Origin: Panagrolaimus kolymaensis | Taxonomy: Eukaryota > Nematoda > Chromadorea > Rhabditida > Panagrolaimidae | Assembly (NCBI GenBank): GCA_028622995.1 | Contig: JAJQJQ010000002.1 | Coordinates: 7,316,001 to 7,380,000, forward strand | Reading direction: 5' to 3' | Length of the DNA stretch: 64,000 bases | In this document: in pieces, positions 35,119-49,700 of the stretch | Layout of the letters: each line of letters opens with the position of its first letter | Position numbering within the stretch: position 1 is the stretch's first letter | Position numbers and translations under genes: made by a program | Notes under the pieces: generated by a model | What the model was told of the DNA's origin: nothing | Databases searched by the model: none | What the model saw: only the letters and a program-made list of their open reading frames with translations

Positions 35119-38100
35119 ACTATTTTTTTTGTTCGAATTTTCTTAAAACATTTCTCTAGCCCAATAACACTGTAAAGCATCGAGGTTTTTTATTTTCCCT
35201 TCATCAAATTTTTCATCCAAACTATGTTTTATTTGTTTTGGATTTTAAGTAAATTCATAAACTATTTTTTTTGTTCGAATTTTCTTAAAACATTTCTCTA
35301 GCCCAACAACACTGTAAAGCATCGAGGTTTTTTATTTTCCCTTCATCAAATTTTTCATCCAAACTATGTTTTATTTGTTTTGGATTTTAAGTAAATTCAT
35401 AAACTATTTTTTTTGTTCGAATTTTCTTAAAACATTTCTCTAGACCAACAACACTGTAAAGCATCGAGGTTTTTTATTTTCCCTTCATCAAATTTTTCAT
35501 CCAAACTATGGTTTATTTGTTTTGGATTTTAAGTAAATTCATAAACTATTTTTTTTGTTCGAATTTTCTTAAAACATTTCTCTAGCCCAACAACACTGTA
35601 AAGCATCGAGGTTTTTTATTTTCCCTTCATCAAATTTTTCATCCAAACTATGGTTTATTTGTTTTGGATTTTAAGTAAATTCATAAACTATTTTTTTTGT
35701 TCGAATTTTCTTAAAACATTTCTCTAGCCCAACAACACTGTAAAGCATCGAGGTTTTTTATTTTCCCTTCATCAAATTTTTCATCCAAACTATGTTTTAT
35801 TTGTTTTGGATTTTAAGTAAATTCATAAACTATTTTTTTTGTTCGAATTTTCTTAAAACATTTCTCTAGCCCAACAACACTGTAAAGCATCGAGGTTTTT
35901 TATTTTCCCTTCATCAAATTTTTCATCCAAACTATGGTTTATTTGTTTTGGATTTTAAGTAAATTCATAAACTATTTTTTTTGTTCGAATTTTCTTAAAA
36001 CATTTCTCTAGACCAACAACACTGTAAAGCATCGAGGTTTTTTATTTTCCCTTCATCAAATTTTTCATCCAAACTATGGTTTATTTGTTTTGGATTTTAA
36101 GTAAATTCATAAACTATTTTTTTTGTTCGAATTTTCTTAAAACATTTCTCTAGCCCAACAACACTGTAAAGCATCGAGGTTTTTTATTTTCCCTTCATCA
36201 AATTTTTCATCCAAACTATGGTTTATTTGTTTTGGATTTTAAGTAAATTCATAAACTATTTTTTTTGTTCGAATTTTCTTAAAACATTTCTCTAGCCCAA
36301 CAACACTGTAAAGCATCGAGGTTTTTTATTTTCCCTTCATCAAATTTTTCATCCAAACTATGTTTTATTTGTTTTGGATTTTAAGTAAATTCATAAACTA
36401 TTTTTTTTGTTCGAATTTTCTTAAAACATTTCTCTAGCCCAACAACACTGTAAAGCATCGAGGTTTTTTATTTTCCCTTCATCAAATTTTTCATCCAAAC
36501 TATGGTTTATTTGTTTTGGATTTTAAGTAAATTCATAAACTATTTTATTTGTTCGAATTTTCTTAAAACATTTCTCTAGCCCAACAACACTGTAAAGCAT
36601 CGAGGTTTTTTATTTTCCCTTCATCAAATTTTTCATCCAAACTATGGTTTATTTGTTTTGGATTTTAAGTAAATTCATAAACTATTTTTTTTGTTCGAAT
36701 TTTCTTAAAACATTTCTCTAGCCCAACAACACTGTAAAGCATCGAGGTTTTTTATTTTGCCTTCATCAAATTTTTCATCCAAACTACGGTTTATTTGTTT
36801 TGGATTTTAAGTAAATTCATAAACTATTTTTTTTGTTCGAATTTTCTTAAAACATTTCTCTAGCCCAACAACACTGTAAAGCATCGAGGTTTTTTATTTT
36901 CCCATCATCAAATTTTTCATCCAAACTATGTTTTATTTGTTTTGGATTTTAAGTAAATTCATAAACTATTTTTTTTGTTCGAATTTTCTTAAAACATTTA
37001 TCTAGCCCAACAACACTGTAAAGCATCGAGGTTTTTTATTTTCCCTTCATCAAATTTTTCATCCAAACTATGTTTTATTTGTTTTGGATTTTAAGTAAAT
37101 TCATAAACTATTTTTTTTGTTCGAATTTTCTTAAAACATTTTTTCTTGCCCAACAACACTGTAAAGCATCGAGGTTTTTTATTTTCCCTTCATCAAATTT
37201 TTCATCCAAACTATGGTTTATTTGTTTTGGATTTTAAGTAAATTCATAAACTATTTTTTTTGTTCGAATTTTCTTAAAACATTTATCTAGCCCAACAACA
37301 CTGTAAAGCATCGAGGTTTTTTATTTTCCCTTCATCAAATTTTTCATCCAAACTATGTTTTATTTGTTTTGGATTTTAAGTAAATTCATAAACTATTTTT
37401 TTTGTTCGAATTTTCTTAAAACATTTATCTAGCCCAACAACACTGTAAAGCATCGAGGTTTTTTATTTTCCCTTTATCAAATTTTTCATCCAAACTATGT
37501 TTTATTTGTTTTGGATTTTAAGTAAATTCATAAACTATTTTTTTTGTTCGAATTTTCTTAAAACATTTATCTAGCCCAACAACACTGTAAAGCATCGAGG
37601 TTTTTTATTTTCCCTTCATCAAATTTTTCATCCAAACTATGTTTTATTTGTTTTGGATTTTAAGTAAATTCATAAACTATTTTTTTTGTTCGAATTTTCT
37701 TAAAACATTTATCTAGCCCAACAACACTGTAAAGCATCGAGGTGTTTTATTTTCCCTTCATCAAATTTTTCACCCAAACTATGGTTTATTTGTTTTGGAT
37801 TTTAAGTAAATTCATAAACTATTTTTTTTGTTCGAATTTTCTTAAAACATTTCTCTAGCCGAACAACCCTGTAAAGCATCGAGGTTTTTTATTTTCCCTT
37901 CATCAAATTTTTCATCCAAACTATGTTTTATTTGTTTTGGATTTTAAGTAAATTCATAAACTATTTTTTTTGTTCGAATTTTCTTAAAACATTTCTCTAG
38001 ACCAACAACACTGTAAAGCATCGAGGTTTTTTATTTTCCCTTCATCAAATTTTTCATCCAAACTATGGTTTATTTGTTTTGGATTTTAAGTAAATTCATA

Positions 38101-41100
38101 AACTATTTTTTTTGTTCGAATTTTCTTAAAACATTTCTCTAGCCCAACAACACTGTAAAGCATCGAGGTTTTTTATTTTCCCTTCATCAAATTTTTCATC
38201 CAAACTATGGTTTATTTGTTTTGGATTTTAAGTAAATTCATAAACTATTTTTTTTGTTCGAATTTTCTTAAAACATTTCTCTAGCCCAACAACACTGTAA
38301 AGCATCGAGGTTTTTTATTTTCCCTTCATCAAATTTTTCATCCAAACTATGTTTTATTTGTTTTGGATTTTAAGTAAATTCATAAACTATTTTTTTTGTT
38401 CGAATTTTCTTAAAACATTTCTCTAGCCCAACAACACTGTAAAGCATCGAGGTTTTTTATTTTCCCTTCATCAAATTTTTCATCCAAACTATGGTTTATT
38501 TGTTTTGGATTTTAAGTAAATTCATAAACTATTTTTTTTGTTCGAATTTTCTTAAAACATTTCTCTAGCCCAACAACACTGTAAAGCATCGAGGTTTTTT
38601 ATTTTCCCTTCATCAAATTTTTCATCCAAACTACGGTTTATTTGTTTTGGATTTTAAGTAAATTCATAAACTATTTTTTTTGTTCGAATTTTCTTAAAAC
38701 ATTTCTCTAGCCCAACAACACTGTAAAGCATCGAGGTTTTTTATTTTCCCATCATCAAATTTTTCATCCAAACTATGTTTTATTTGTTTTGGATTTTAAG
38801 TAAATTCATAAACTATTTTTTTTGTTCGAATTTTCTTAAAACATTTCTCTAGACCAACAACACTGTAAAGCATCGAGGTTTTTTATTTTCCCTTCATCAA
38901 ATTTTTCATCCAAACTATGGTTTATTTGTTTTGGATTTTAAGTAAATTCATAAACTATTTTTTTTGTTCGAATTTTCTTAAAACATTTCTCTAGCCCAAC
39001 AACACTGTAAAGCATCGAGGTTTTTTATTTTCCCTTCATCAAATTTTTCATCCAAACTATGGTTTATTTGTTTTGGATTTTAAGTAAATTCATAAACTAT
39101 TTTTTTTGTTCGAATTTTCTTAAAACATTTCTCTAGCCCAACAACACTGTAAAGCATCGAGGTTTTTTATTTTCCCTTCATCAAATTTTTCATCCAAACT
39201 ATGTTTTATTTGTTTTGGATTTTAAGTAAATTCATAAACTATTTTTTTTGTTCGAATTTTCTTAAAACATTTCTCTAGACCAACAACACTGTAAAGCATC
39301 GAGGTTTTTTATTTTCCCTTCATCAAATTTTTCATCCAAACTATGTTTTATTTGTTTTGGATTTTAAGTAAATTCATAAACTATTTTTTTTGTTCGAATT
39401 TTCTTAAAACATTTCTCTAGCCCAACAACACTGTAAAGCATCGAGGTTTTTTATTTTCCCTTCATCAAATTTTTCATCCAAACTATGGTTTATTTGTTTT
39501 GGATTTTAAGTAAATTCATAAACTATTTTTTTTGTTCGAATTTTCTTAAAACATTTCTCTAGCCCAACAACCCTGTAAAGCATCGAGGTTTTTTATTTTC
39601 CCTTCATCAAATTTTTCATCCAAACTACGGTTTATTTGTTTTGGATTTTAAGTAAATTCATAAACTATTTTTTTTGTTCGAATTTTCTTAAAACATTTCT
39701 CTAGCCCAACAACACTGTAAAGCATCGAGGTTTTTTATTTTCCCTTCATCAAATTTTTCATCCAAACTATGGTTTATTTGTTTTGGATTTTAAGTAAATT
39801 AATAAACTATTTTTTTTGTTCGAATTTTCTTAAAACATTTCTCTAGCCCAACAACACTGTAAAGCATCGAGGTTTTTTATTTTCCCTTCATCAAATTTTT
39901 CATCCAAACTATGGTTTATTTGTTTTGGATTTTAAGTAAATTCATAAACTATTTTTTTTGTTCGAATTTTCTTAAAACATTTCTCTAGCCCAACAACACT
40001 GTAAAGCATCGAGGTTTTTTATTTTTCCTTCATCAAATTTTTCATCCAAACTATGGTTTATTTGTTTTTGATTTTAAGTAAATTCATAAACTATTTTTTT
40101 TGTTCGAATTTTCTTAAAGCATTTCTCTAGCCCAACAACACTGTAAAGCATCGAGGTTTTTTATTTTCCCTTCATCAAATTTTTCATCCAAACTATGGTT
40201 TATTTGTTTTGGATTTTAAGTAAATTCATAAACTATTTTTTTTGTTCGAATTTTCTTAAAACATTTCTCTAGCCCAACAACACTGTAAAGCATCGAGGTT
40301 TTTTATTTTCCCTTCATCAAATTTTTCATCCAAACTATGGTTTATTTGTTTTGGATTTTAAGTAAATTCATAAACTATTTTTTTTGTTCGAATTTTCTTA
40401 AAACATTTATCTAGCCCAACAACTCTGTAAAGCATCGAGGTTTTTTATTTTCCCTTCATCAAATTTTTCATCCAAACTATGGTTTATTTGTTTTGGATTT
40501 TAAGTAAATTCATAAACTATTTTTTTTGTTCGAATTTTCTTAAAACATTTATCTAGCCCAACAACTCTGTAAAGCATCGAGGTTTTTTATTTTCCCTTCA
40601 TCAAATTTTTCATCCAAACTATGTTTTATTTGTTTTGGATTTTAAGTAAATTCATAAACTATTTTTTTTGTTCGAATTTTCTTAAAAAATTTCTCTAGCC
40701 CAACAACTCTGTAAAGCATCGAGGTTTTTTATTTTCCCTTCATCAAATTTTTCATCCAAACTATGTTTTATTTGTTTTGGATTTTAAGTAAATTCATAAA
40801 CTATTTTTTTTGTTCGAATTTTCTTAAAACATTTATCTAGCCCAACAACACTGTAAAGCATCGAGGTTTTTTATTTTCCCTTCATCAAATTTTTCATCCA
40901 AACTATGGTTTATTTGTTTTGGATTTTAAGTAAATTAATAAACTATTTTTTTTGTTCGAATTTTCTTAAAACATTTCTCTAGACCAACAACACTGTAAAG
41001 CATCGAGGTTTTTTATTTTCCCTTCATCAAATTTTTCATCCAAACTATGGTTTATTTGTTTTGGATTTTAAGTAAATTCATAAACTATTTTTTTTGTTCG

Positions 41101-41509
41101 AATTTTCTTAAAACATTTCTCTAGCCCAACAACACTGTAAAGCATCGAGGTTTTTTATTTTCCCTTCATCAAATTTTTCATCCAAACTATGGTTTATTTG
41201 TTTTGGATTTTAAGTAAATTCATAAACTATTTTTTTTGTTCGAATTTTCTTAAAACGTTTCTCTAGCCCAACAACACTGTAAAGCATCGAGGTTTTTTAT
41301 TTTCCCTTCATCAAATTTTTCATCCAAACTATGTTTTATTTGTTTTGGATTTTAAGTAAATTCATAAACTATTTTTTTTGTTCGAATTTTCTTAAAACAT
41401 TTCTCTAGCCCAACAACACTGTAAAGCATCGAGGTTTTTTATTTTCCCTTCATCAAATTTTTCATCCAAACTATGTTTTATTTGTTTTGGATTTTAAGTA
41501 AATTCATAA
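35119..41509 (+). repeat. Block M: 42A ('ctagacc') marked repeats
   Basis: Monomers 247-291. The 42A marker is at 35403, 35971, 37960, 38812, 39238 and 40942. A 4-mer [42A/109G, C36/109G, C36/109T, C36/109G] is tandem at 35403-35970 and 35971-36538. From 35971 it continues to a 'ctacgg' monomer and a 'cccatcatc' monomer. The same series begins again at 37960 (offset 1989 bp) with one fewer monomer. Between them lies a run of A36 monomers with one-off changes (37107 'tttcttgccc', 37392 'ccctttatc', 37676 'gaggtg' with 'cacccaaac'). 51T is last seen at 40658. Confidence 0.87.
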
Positions 41510-44500
41510 ACTATTTTTTTTGTTCGAATTTTCTTAAAACATTTTTTCTAGCCCAACAACACTGTAAAGCATCGAGGTTTTTTATTTTCCCTTCATCAAA
41601 TTTTTCATCCAAACTATGTTTTATTTGTTTTGGATTTTAAATAAATTCATAAACTATTTTTTTTGTTCGAATTTTCTTAAAACATTTCTCTAGCCCAACA
41701 ACACTGTAAAGCATCGAGGTTTTTTATTTTCCCTTCATCAAATTTTTCATCCAAACTATGTTTTATTTGTTTTGGATTTTAAGTAAATTCATAAACTATT
41801 TTTTTTGTTCGAATTTTCTTAAAACATTTTTTCTAGCCCAACAACACTGTAAAGCATCGAGGTTTTTTATTTTCCCTTCATCAAATTTTTCATCCAAACT
41901 ATGTTTTATTTGTTTTGGATTTTAAGTAAATTCATAAACTATTTTTTTTGTTCGAATTTTCTTAAAACATTTCTCTAGCCCAACAACACTGTAAAGCATC
42001 GAGGTTTTTTATTTTCCCTTCATCAAATTTTTCATCCAAACTATGTTTTATTTGTTTTGGATTTTAAGTAAATTCATAAACTATTTTTTTTGTTCGAATT
42101 TTCTTAAAACATTTCTCTAGCCCAACAACACTGTAAAGCATCGAGTTTTTTATTTTCCCTTCATCAAATTTTTCATCCAAACTATGTTTTATTTGTTTTG
42201 GATTTTAAGTAAATTCATAAACTATTTTTTTTGTTCGAATTTTCTTAAAACATTTTTTCTAGCCCAACAACACTGTAAAGCATCGAGGTTTTTTATTTTC
42301 CCTTCATCAAATTTTTCATCCAAACTATGTTTTATTTGTTTTGGATTTTAAGTAAATTCATAAACTATTTTTTTTGTTCGAATTTTCTTAAAACATTTTT
42401 TCTAGCCCAACAACACTGTAAAGCATCGAGGTGTTTTATTTTCCCTTCATCAAATTTTTCATCCAAACTATGGTTTATTTGTTTTGGATTTTAAGTAAAT
42501 TAATAAACTATTTTTTTTGTTCGAATTTTCTTAAAACATTTCTCTAGCCCAACAACACTGTAAAGCATCGAGGTTTTTTATTTTCCCTTCATCAAATTTT
42601 TCATCCAAACTATGTTTTATTTGTTTTGGATTTTAAGTAAATTCATAAACTATTTTTTTTTTCGAATTTTCTTAAAACATTTTTTCTAGCCCAACAACAC
42701 TGTAAAGCATCGAGGTTTTTTATTTTCCCTTCATCAAATTTTTCATCCAAACTATGTTTTATTTGTTTTGGATTTTAAGTAAATTCATAAACTATTTTTT
42801 TTGTTCGAATTTTCTTAAAACATTTCTCTAGCCCAACAACACTGTAAAGCATCGAGGTTTTTTATTTTCCCTTCATCAAATTTTTCATCCAAACTATGTT
42901 TTATTTATTTTGGATTTTAAGTAAATTCATAAACTATTTTTTTTGTTCGAATTTTCTTAAAACATTTCTCTAGCCCAACAACAGTGTAAAGCATCGAGGT
43001 TTTTTATTTTCCCTTCATCAAATTTTTCATCCAAACTATGTTTTATTTGTTTTGGATTTTAAGTAAATTCATAAACTATTTTTTTTGTTCGAATTTTCTT
43101 AAAACATTTCTCTAGCCCAACAACACTGTAAAGCATCGAGGTTTTTTATTTTCCCTTCATCAAATTTTTCATCCAAACTATGTTTTATTTGTTTTGGATT
43201 TTAAGTAAATTCATAAACTATTTTTTTTGTTCGAATTTTCTTAAAACATTTTTTCTAGCCCAACAACACTGTAAAGCATCGAGGTTTTTTATTTTCCCTT
43301 CATCAAATTTTTCATCCAAACTATGTTTTATTTGTTTTGGATTTTAAGTAAATTCATAAACTATTTTTTTTGTTCGAATTTTCTTAAAACATTTCTCTAG
43401 ACCAACAACACTGTAAAGCATCGAGGTTTTTTATTTTCCCTTCATCAAATTTTTCATCCAAACTATGGTTTATTTGTTTTGGATTTTAAGTAAATTCATA
43501 AACTATTTTTTTTGTTCGAATTTTCTTAAAACATTTCTCTAGCCCAACAACACTGTAAAGCATCGAGTTTTTTATTTTCCCTTCATCAAATTTTTCATCC
43601 AAACTATGTTTTATTTGTTTTGGATTTTAAGTAAATTCATAAACTATTTTTTTTGTTCGAATTTTCTTAAAACATTTTTTCTAGCCCAACAACACTGTAA
43701 AGCATCGAGGTTTTTTATTTTCCCTTCATCAAATTTTTCATCCAAACTATGTTTTATTTGTTTTGGATTTTAAGTAAATTCATAAACTATTTTTTTTGTT
43801 CGAATTTTCTTAAAACATTTATCTAGCCCAACAACACTGTAAAGCATCGAGGTTTTTTATTTTCCCTTCATCAAATTTTTCATCCAAACTATGTTTTATT
43901 TGTTTTGGATTTTAAGTAAATTCATAAACTATTTTTTTTGTTCGAATTTTCTTAAAACATTTTTTCTAGCCCAACAACACTGTAAAGCATCGAGGTTTTT
44001 TATTTTCCCTTCATCAAATTTTTCATCCAAACTATGTTTTATTTGTTTTGGATTTTAAGTAAATTCATAAACTATTTTTTTTGTTCGAATTTTCTTAAAA
44101 CATTTCTCTAGCCCAACAACACTGTAAAGCATCGAGTTTTTTATTTTCCCTTCATCAAATTTTTCATCCAAACTATGTTTTATTTGTTTTGGATTTTAAG
44201 TAAATTCATAAACTATTTTTTTTGTTCGAATTTTCTTAAAACATTTTTTCTAGCCCAACAACACTGTAAAGCATCGAGGTTTTTTATTTTCCCTTCATCA
44301 AATTTTTCATCCAAACTATGTTTTATTTGTTTTGGATTTTAAGTAAATTCATAAACTATTTTTTTTGTTCGAATTTTCTTAAAACATTTTTTCTAGCCCA
44401 ACAACACTGTAAAGCATCGAGGTGTTTTATTTTCCCTTCATCAAATTTTTCATCCAAACTATGGTTTATTTGTTTTGGATTTTAAGTAAATTAATAAACT

Positions 44501-45066
44501 ATTTTTTTTGTTCGAATTTTCTTAAAACATTTCTCTAGCCCAACAACACTGTAAAGCATCGAGGTTTTTTATTTTCCCTTCATCAAATTTTTCATCCAAA
44601 CTATGTTTTATTTGTTTTGGATTTTAAGTAAATTCATAAACTATTTTTTTTGTTCGAATTTTCTTAAAACATTTTTTCTAGCCCAACAACACTGTAAAGC
44701 ATCGAGGTTTTTTATTTTCCCTTCATCAAATTTTTCATCCAAACTATGTTTTATTTGTTTTGGATTTTAAGTAAATTCATAAACTATTTTTTTTGTTCGA
44801 ATTTTCTTAAAACATTTATCTAGCCCAACAACACTGTAAAGCATCGAGGTTTTTTATTTTCCCTTCATCAAATTTTTCATCCAAACTATGTTTTATTTGT
44901 TTTGGATTTTAAGTAAATTCATAAACTATTTTTTTTGTTCGAATTTTCTTAAAACATTTCTCTAGCCCAACAACACTGTAAAGCATCGAGGTTTTTTATT
45001 TTCCCTTCATCAAATTTTTCATCCAAACTATGTTTTATTTGTTTTGGATTTTAAGTAAATTCATAA
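41510..45066 (+). repeat. Block N: TT36-rich monomers with a 1991-bp (14-monomer) echo
   Basis: Monomers 292-316. TT36 (143 bp) becomes frequent here. A 141-bp monomer missing one G ('gcatcgagtttttt') occurs at 42080, 43502 and 44071. The series [missing G, TT36, TT36 with 'gaggtg' and 'attaat', C36, TT36] runs from 42080 and again from 44071, identical over about 41974-42656 at offset 1991 bp. The monomer at 42649 lost the g after its T-tract. A 117A monomer followed by a 52G ('aacagtg') monomer appears at 42791-43074. Confidence 0.86.
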
Positions 45067-46774
45067 ACTATTTTTTTTGTTCGAATTTTCTTAAAACATT
45101 TATCTAGCCCAACAACACTGTAAAGCATCGAGGTTTTTTATTTTCCCTTCATCAAATTTTTCATCCAAACTATGGTTTATTTGTTTTGGATTTTAAGTAA
45201 ATTCATAAACTATTTTTTTTGTTCGAATTTTCTTAAAACATTTTTTCTAGCCCAACAACACTGTAAAGCATCGAGGTTTTTTATTTTCCCTTCATCAAAT
45301 TTTTCATCCAAACTATGTTTTATTTGTTTTGGATTTTAAGTAAATTCATAAACTATTTTTTTTGTTCGAATTTTCTTAAAACATTTTTTCTAGCCCAACA
45401 ACACTGTAAAGCATCGAGGTGTTTTATTTTCCCTTCATCAAATTTTTCATCCAAACTATGGTTTATTTGTTTTTGATTTTAAGTAAATTCATAAACTATT
45501 GTTTTGTTCGAATTTTCTTAAAACATTTATCTAGCCCAACAACACTGTAAAGCATCGAGGTTTTTTATTTTCCCTTCATCAAATTTTTCATCCAAACTAT
45601 GGTTTATTTGTTTTGGATTTTAAGTAAATTAATAAACTATTTTTTTTGTTCGAATTTTCTTAAAACATTTCTCTAGCCCAACAACACTGTAAAGCATCGA
45701 GGTTTTTTATTTTCCCTTCATCAAATTTTTCATCCAAACTATGTTTTATTTGTTTTGGATTTTAAGTAAATTCATAAACTATTTTTTTTGTTCGAATTTT
45801 CTTAAAACATTTTTTCTAGCCCAACAACACTGTAAAGCATCGAGGTTTTTTATTTTCCCTTCATCAAATTTTTCATCCAAACTATGTTTTATTTGTTTTG
45901 GATTTTAAGTAAATTCATAAACTATTTTTTTTGTTCGAATTTTCTTAAAACATTTATCTAGCCCAACAACACTGTAAAGCATCGAGGTTTTTTATTTTCC
46001 CTTCATCAAATTTTTCATCCAAACTATGGTTTATTTGTTTTGGATTTTAAGTAAATTCATAAACTATTTTTTTTGTTCGAATTTTCTTAAAACATTTTTT
46101 CTAGCCCAACAACACTGTAAAGCATCGAGGTTTTTTATTTTCCCTTCATCAAATTTTTCATCCAAACTATGTTTTATTTGTTTTGGATTTTAAGTAAATT
46201 CATAAACTATTTTTTTTGTTCGAATTTTCTTAAAACATTTTTTCTAGCCCAACAACACTGTAAAGCATCGAGGTGTTTTATTTTCCCTTCATCAAATTTT
46301 TCATCCAAACTATGGTTTATTTGTTTTTGATTTTAAGTAAATTCATAAACTATTGTTTTGTTCGAATTTTCTTAAAACATTTATCTAGCCCAACAACACT
46401 GTAAAGCATCGAGGTTTTTTATTTTCCCTTCATCAAATTTTTCATCCAAACTATGGTTTATTTGTTTTGGATTTTAAGTAAATTCATAAACTATTTTTTT
46501 TGTTCGAATTTTCTTAAAACATTTCTCTAGCCCAACAACACTGTAAAGCATCGAGGTTTTTTATTTTCCCTTCATCAAATTTTTCATCCAAACTATGTTT
46601 TATTTGTTTTGGATTTTAAGTAAATTCATAAACTATTTTTTTTGTTCGAATTTTCTTAAAACATTTTTTCTAGCCCAACAACACTGTAAAGCATCGAGGT
46701 TTTTTATTTTCCCTTCATCAAATTTTTCATCCAAACTATGTTTTATTTGTTTTGGATTTTAAGTAAATTCATAA
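45067..46774 (+). repeat. Block O1: 6-monomer HOR, 854 bp, two copies
   Basis: The unit is A36/109G; TT36; TT36 with 'gaggtg' and 122T; G-interrupted T-tract A36/109G; C36; TT36. It runs 45067-45920 and repeats 45921-46774. I find one difference: A at 45631 ('attaat') against C at 46485 ('attcat'). Component lengths 142+143+143+141+142+143 give 854. This is one of the clearest HORs in the window. Confidence 0.93.
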
Positions 46775-49700
46775 ACTATTTTTTTTGTTCGAATTTTCTT
46801 AAAACATTTTTTCTAGGCCAACAACACTGTAAAGCATCGAGGTTTTTTATTTTCCCTTCATCAAATTTTTCATCCAAACTATGTTTTATTTGTTTTGGAT
46901 TTTAAGTAAATTCATAAACTATTTTTTTTGTTCGAATTTTCTTAAAACATTTTTTCTAGCCCAACAACACTGTAAAGCATCGAGGTTTTTTATTTTCCCT
47001 TCATCAAATTTTTCATCCAAACTATGTTTTATTTGTTTTGGATTTTAAGTAAATTCATAAACTATTTTTTTTGTTCGAATTTTCTTAAAACATTTTTTCT
47101 AGCCCAACAACACTGTAAAGCATCGAGGTTTTTTATTTTCCCTTCATCAAATTTTTCATCCAAACTATGTTTTATTTGTTTTGGATTTTAAGTAAATTCA
47201 TAAACTATTTTTTTTGTTCGAATTTTCTTAAAACATTTATCTAGCCCAACAACACTGTAAAGCATCGAGGTTTTTTATTTTCCCTTCATCAAATTTTTCA
47301 TCCAAACTATGTTTTATTTGTTTTGGATTTTAAGTAAATTCATAAACTATTTTTTTTGTTCGAATTTTCTTAAAACATTTATCTAGCCCAACAACACTGT
47401 AAAGCATCGAGGTTTTTTATTTTCCCTTCATCAAATTTTTCATCCAAACTATGGTTTATTTGTTTTTGATTTTAAGTAAATTCATAAACTATTGTTTTGT
47501 TCGAATTTTCTTAAAACATTTATCTAGCCCAACAACACTGTAAAGCATCGAGGTTTTTTATTTTCCCTTCATCAAATTTTTCATCCAAACTATGGTTTAT
47601 TTGTTTTGGATTTTAAGTAAATTCATAAACTATTTTTTTTGTTCGAATTTTCTTAAAACATTTCTCTAGCCCAACAACACTGTAAAGCATCGAGGTTTTT
47701 TATTTTCCCTTCATCAAATTTTTCATCCAAACTATGTTTTATTTATTTTGGATTTTAAGTAAATTCATAAACTATTTTTTTTGTTCGAATTTTCTTAAAA
47801 CATTTCTCTAGCCCAACAACAGTGTAAAGCATCGAGGTTTTTTATTTTCCCTTCATCAAATTTTTCATCCAAACTATGTTTTATTTGTTTTGGATTTTAA
47901 GTAAATTCATAAACTATTTTTTTTGTTCGAATTTTCTTAAAACATTTCTCTAGCCCAACAACACTGTAAAGCATCGAGGTTTTTTATTTTCCCTTCATCA
48001 AATTTTTCATCCAAACTATGGTTTATTTGTTTTGGATTTTAAGTAAATTCATAAACTATTTTTTTTGTTCGAATTTTCTTAAAACATTTCTCTAGCCCAA
48101 CAACACTGTAAAGCATCGAGGTTTTTTATTTTCCCTTCATCAAATTTTTCATCCAAACTATGTTTTATTTGTTTTGGATTTTAAGTAAATTCATAAACTA
48201 TTTTTTTTGTTCGAATTTTCTTAAAACATTTCTCTAGCCCAACAACACTGTAAAGCATCGAGGTTTTTTATTTTCCCTTCATCAAATTTTTCATCCAAAC
48301 TATGTTTTATTTGTTTTGGATTTTAAGTAAATTCATAAACTATTTTTTTTGTTCGAATTTTCTTAAAACATTTTTTCTAGCCCAACAACACTGTAAAGCA
48401 TCGAGGTTTTTTATTTTCCCTTCATCAAATTTTTCATCCAAACTATGGTTTATTTGTTTTGGATTTTAAGTAAATTCATAAACTATTTTTTTTGTTCGAA
48501 TTTTCTTAAAACATTTCTCTAGCCCAATAACACTGTAAAGCATCGAGGTTTTTTATTTTCCCTTCATCAAATTTTTCATCCAAACTATGTTTTATTTGTT
48601 TTGGATTTTAAGTAAATTCATAAACTATTTTTTTTGTTCGAATTTTCTTAAAACATTTCTCTAGCCCAACAACACTGTAAAGCATCGAGGTTTTTTATTT
48701 TCCCTTCATCAAATTTTTCATCCAAACTATGTTTTATTTGTTTTGGATTTTAAGTAAATTCATAAACTATTTTTTTTGTTCGAATTTTCTTAAAACATTT
48801 CTCTAGCCCAACAACACTGTAAAGCATCGAGGTTTTTTATTTTCCCTTCATCAAATTTTTCATCCAAACTATGTTTTATTTGTTTTGGATTTTAAGTAAA
48901 TTCATAAACTATTTTTTTTGTTCGAATTTTCTTAAAACATTTATCTAGCCCAACAACACTGTAAAGCATCGAGGTTTTTTATTTTCCCTTCATCAAATTT
49001 TTCATCCAAACTATGGTTTATTTGTTTTTGATTTTAAGTAAATTCATAAACTATTGTTTTGTTCGAATTTTCTTAAAACATTTCTCTAGCCCAACAACAC
49101 TGTAAAGCATCGAGGTTTTTTATTTTCCCTTCATCAAATTTTTCATCCAAACTATGTTTTATTTGTTTTGGATTTTAAGTAAATTCATAAACTATTTTTT
49201 TTGTTCGAATTTTCTTAAAACATTTATCTAGCCCAACAACACTGTAAAGCATCGAGGTTTTTTATTTTCCCTTCATCAAATTTTTCATCCAAACTATGTT
49301 TTATTTATTTTGGATTTTAAGTAAATTCATAAACTATTTTTTTTGTTCGAATTTTCTTAAAACATTTCTCTAGCCCAACAACACTGTAAAGCATCGAGGT
49401 TTTTTATTTTCCCTTCATCAAATTTTTCATCCAAACTATGTTTTATTTGTTTTGGATTTTAAGTAAATTCATAAACTATTTTTTTTGTTCGAATTTTCTT
49501 AAAACATTTCTCTAGCCCAACAACACTGTAAAGCATCGAGGTTTTTTATTTTCCCTTCATCAAATTTTTCATCCAAACTATGTTTTATTTGTTTTGGATT
49601 TTAAGTAAATTCATAAACTATTTTTTTTGTTCGAATTTTCTTAAAACATTTATCTAGCCCAACAACACTGTAAAGCATCGAGGTTTTTTATTTTCCCTTC

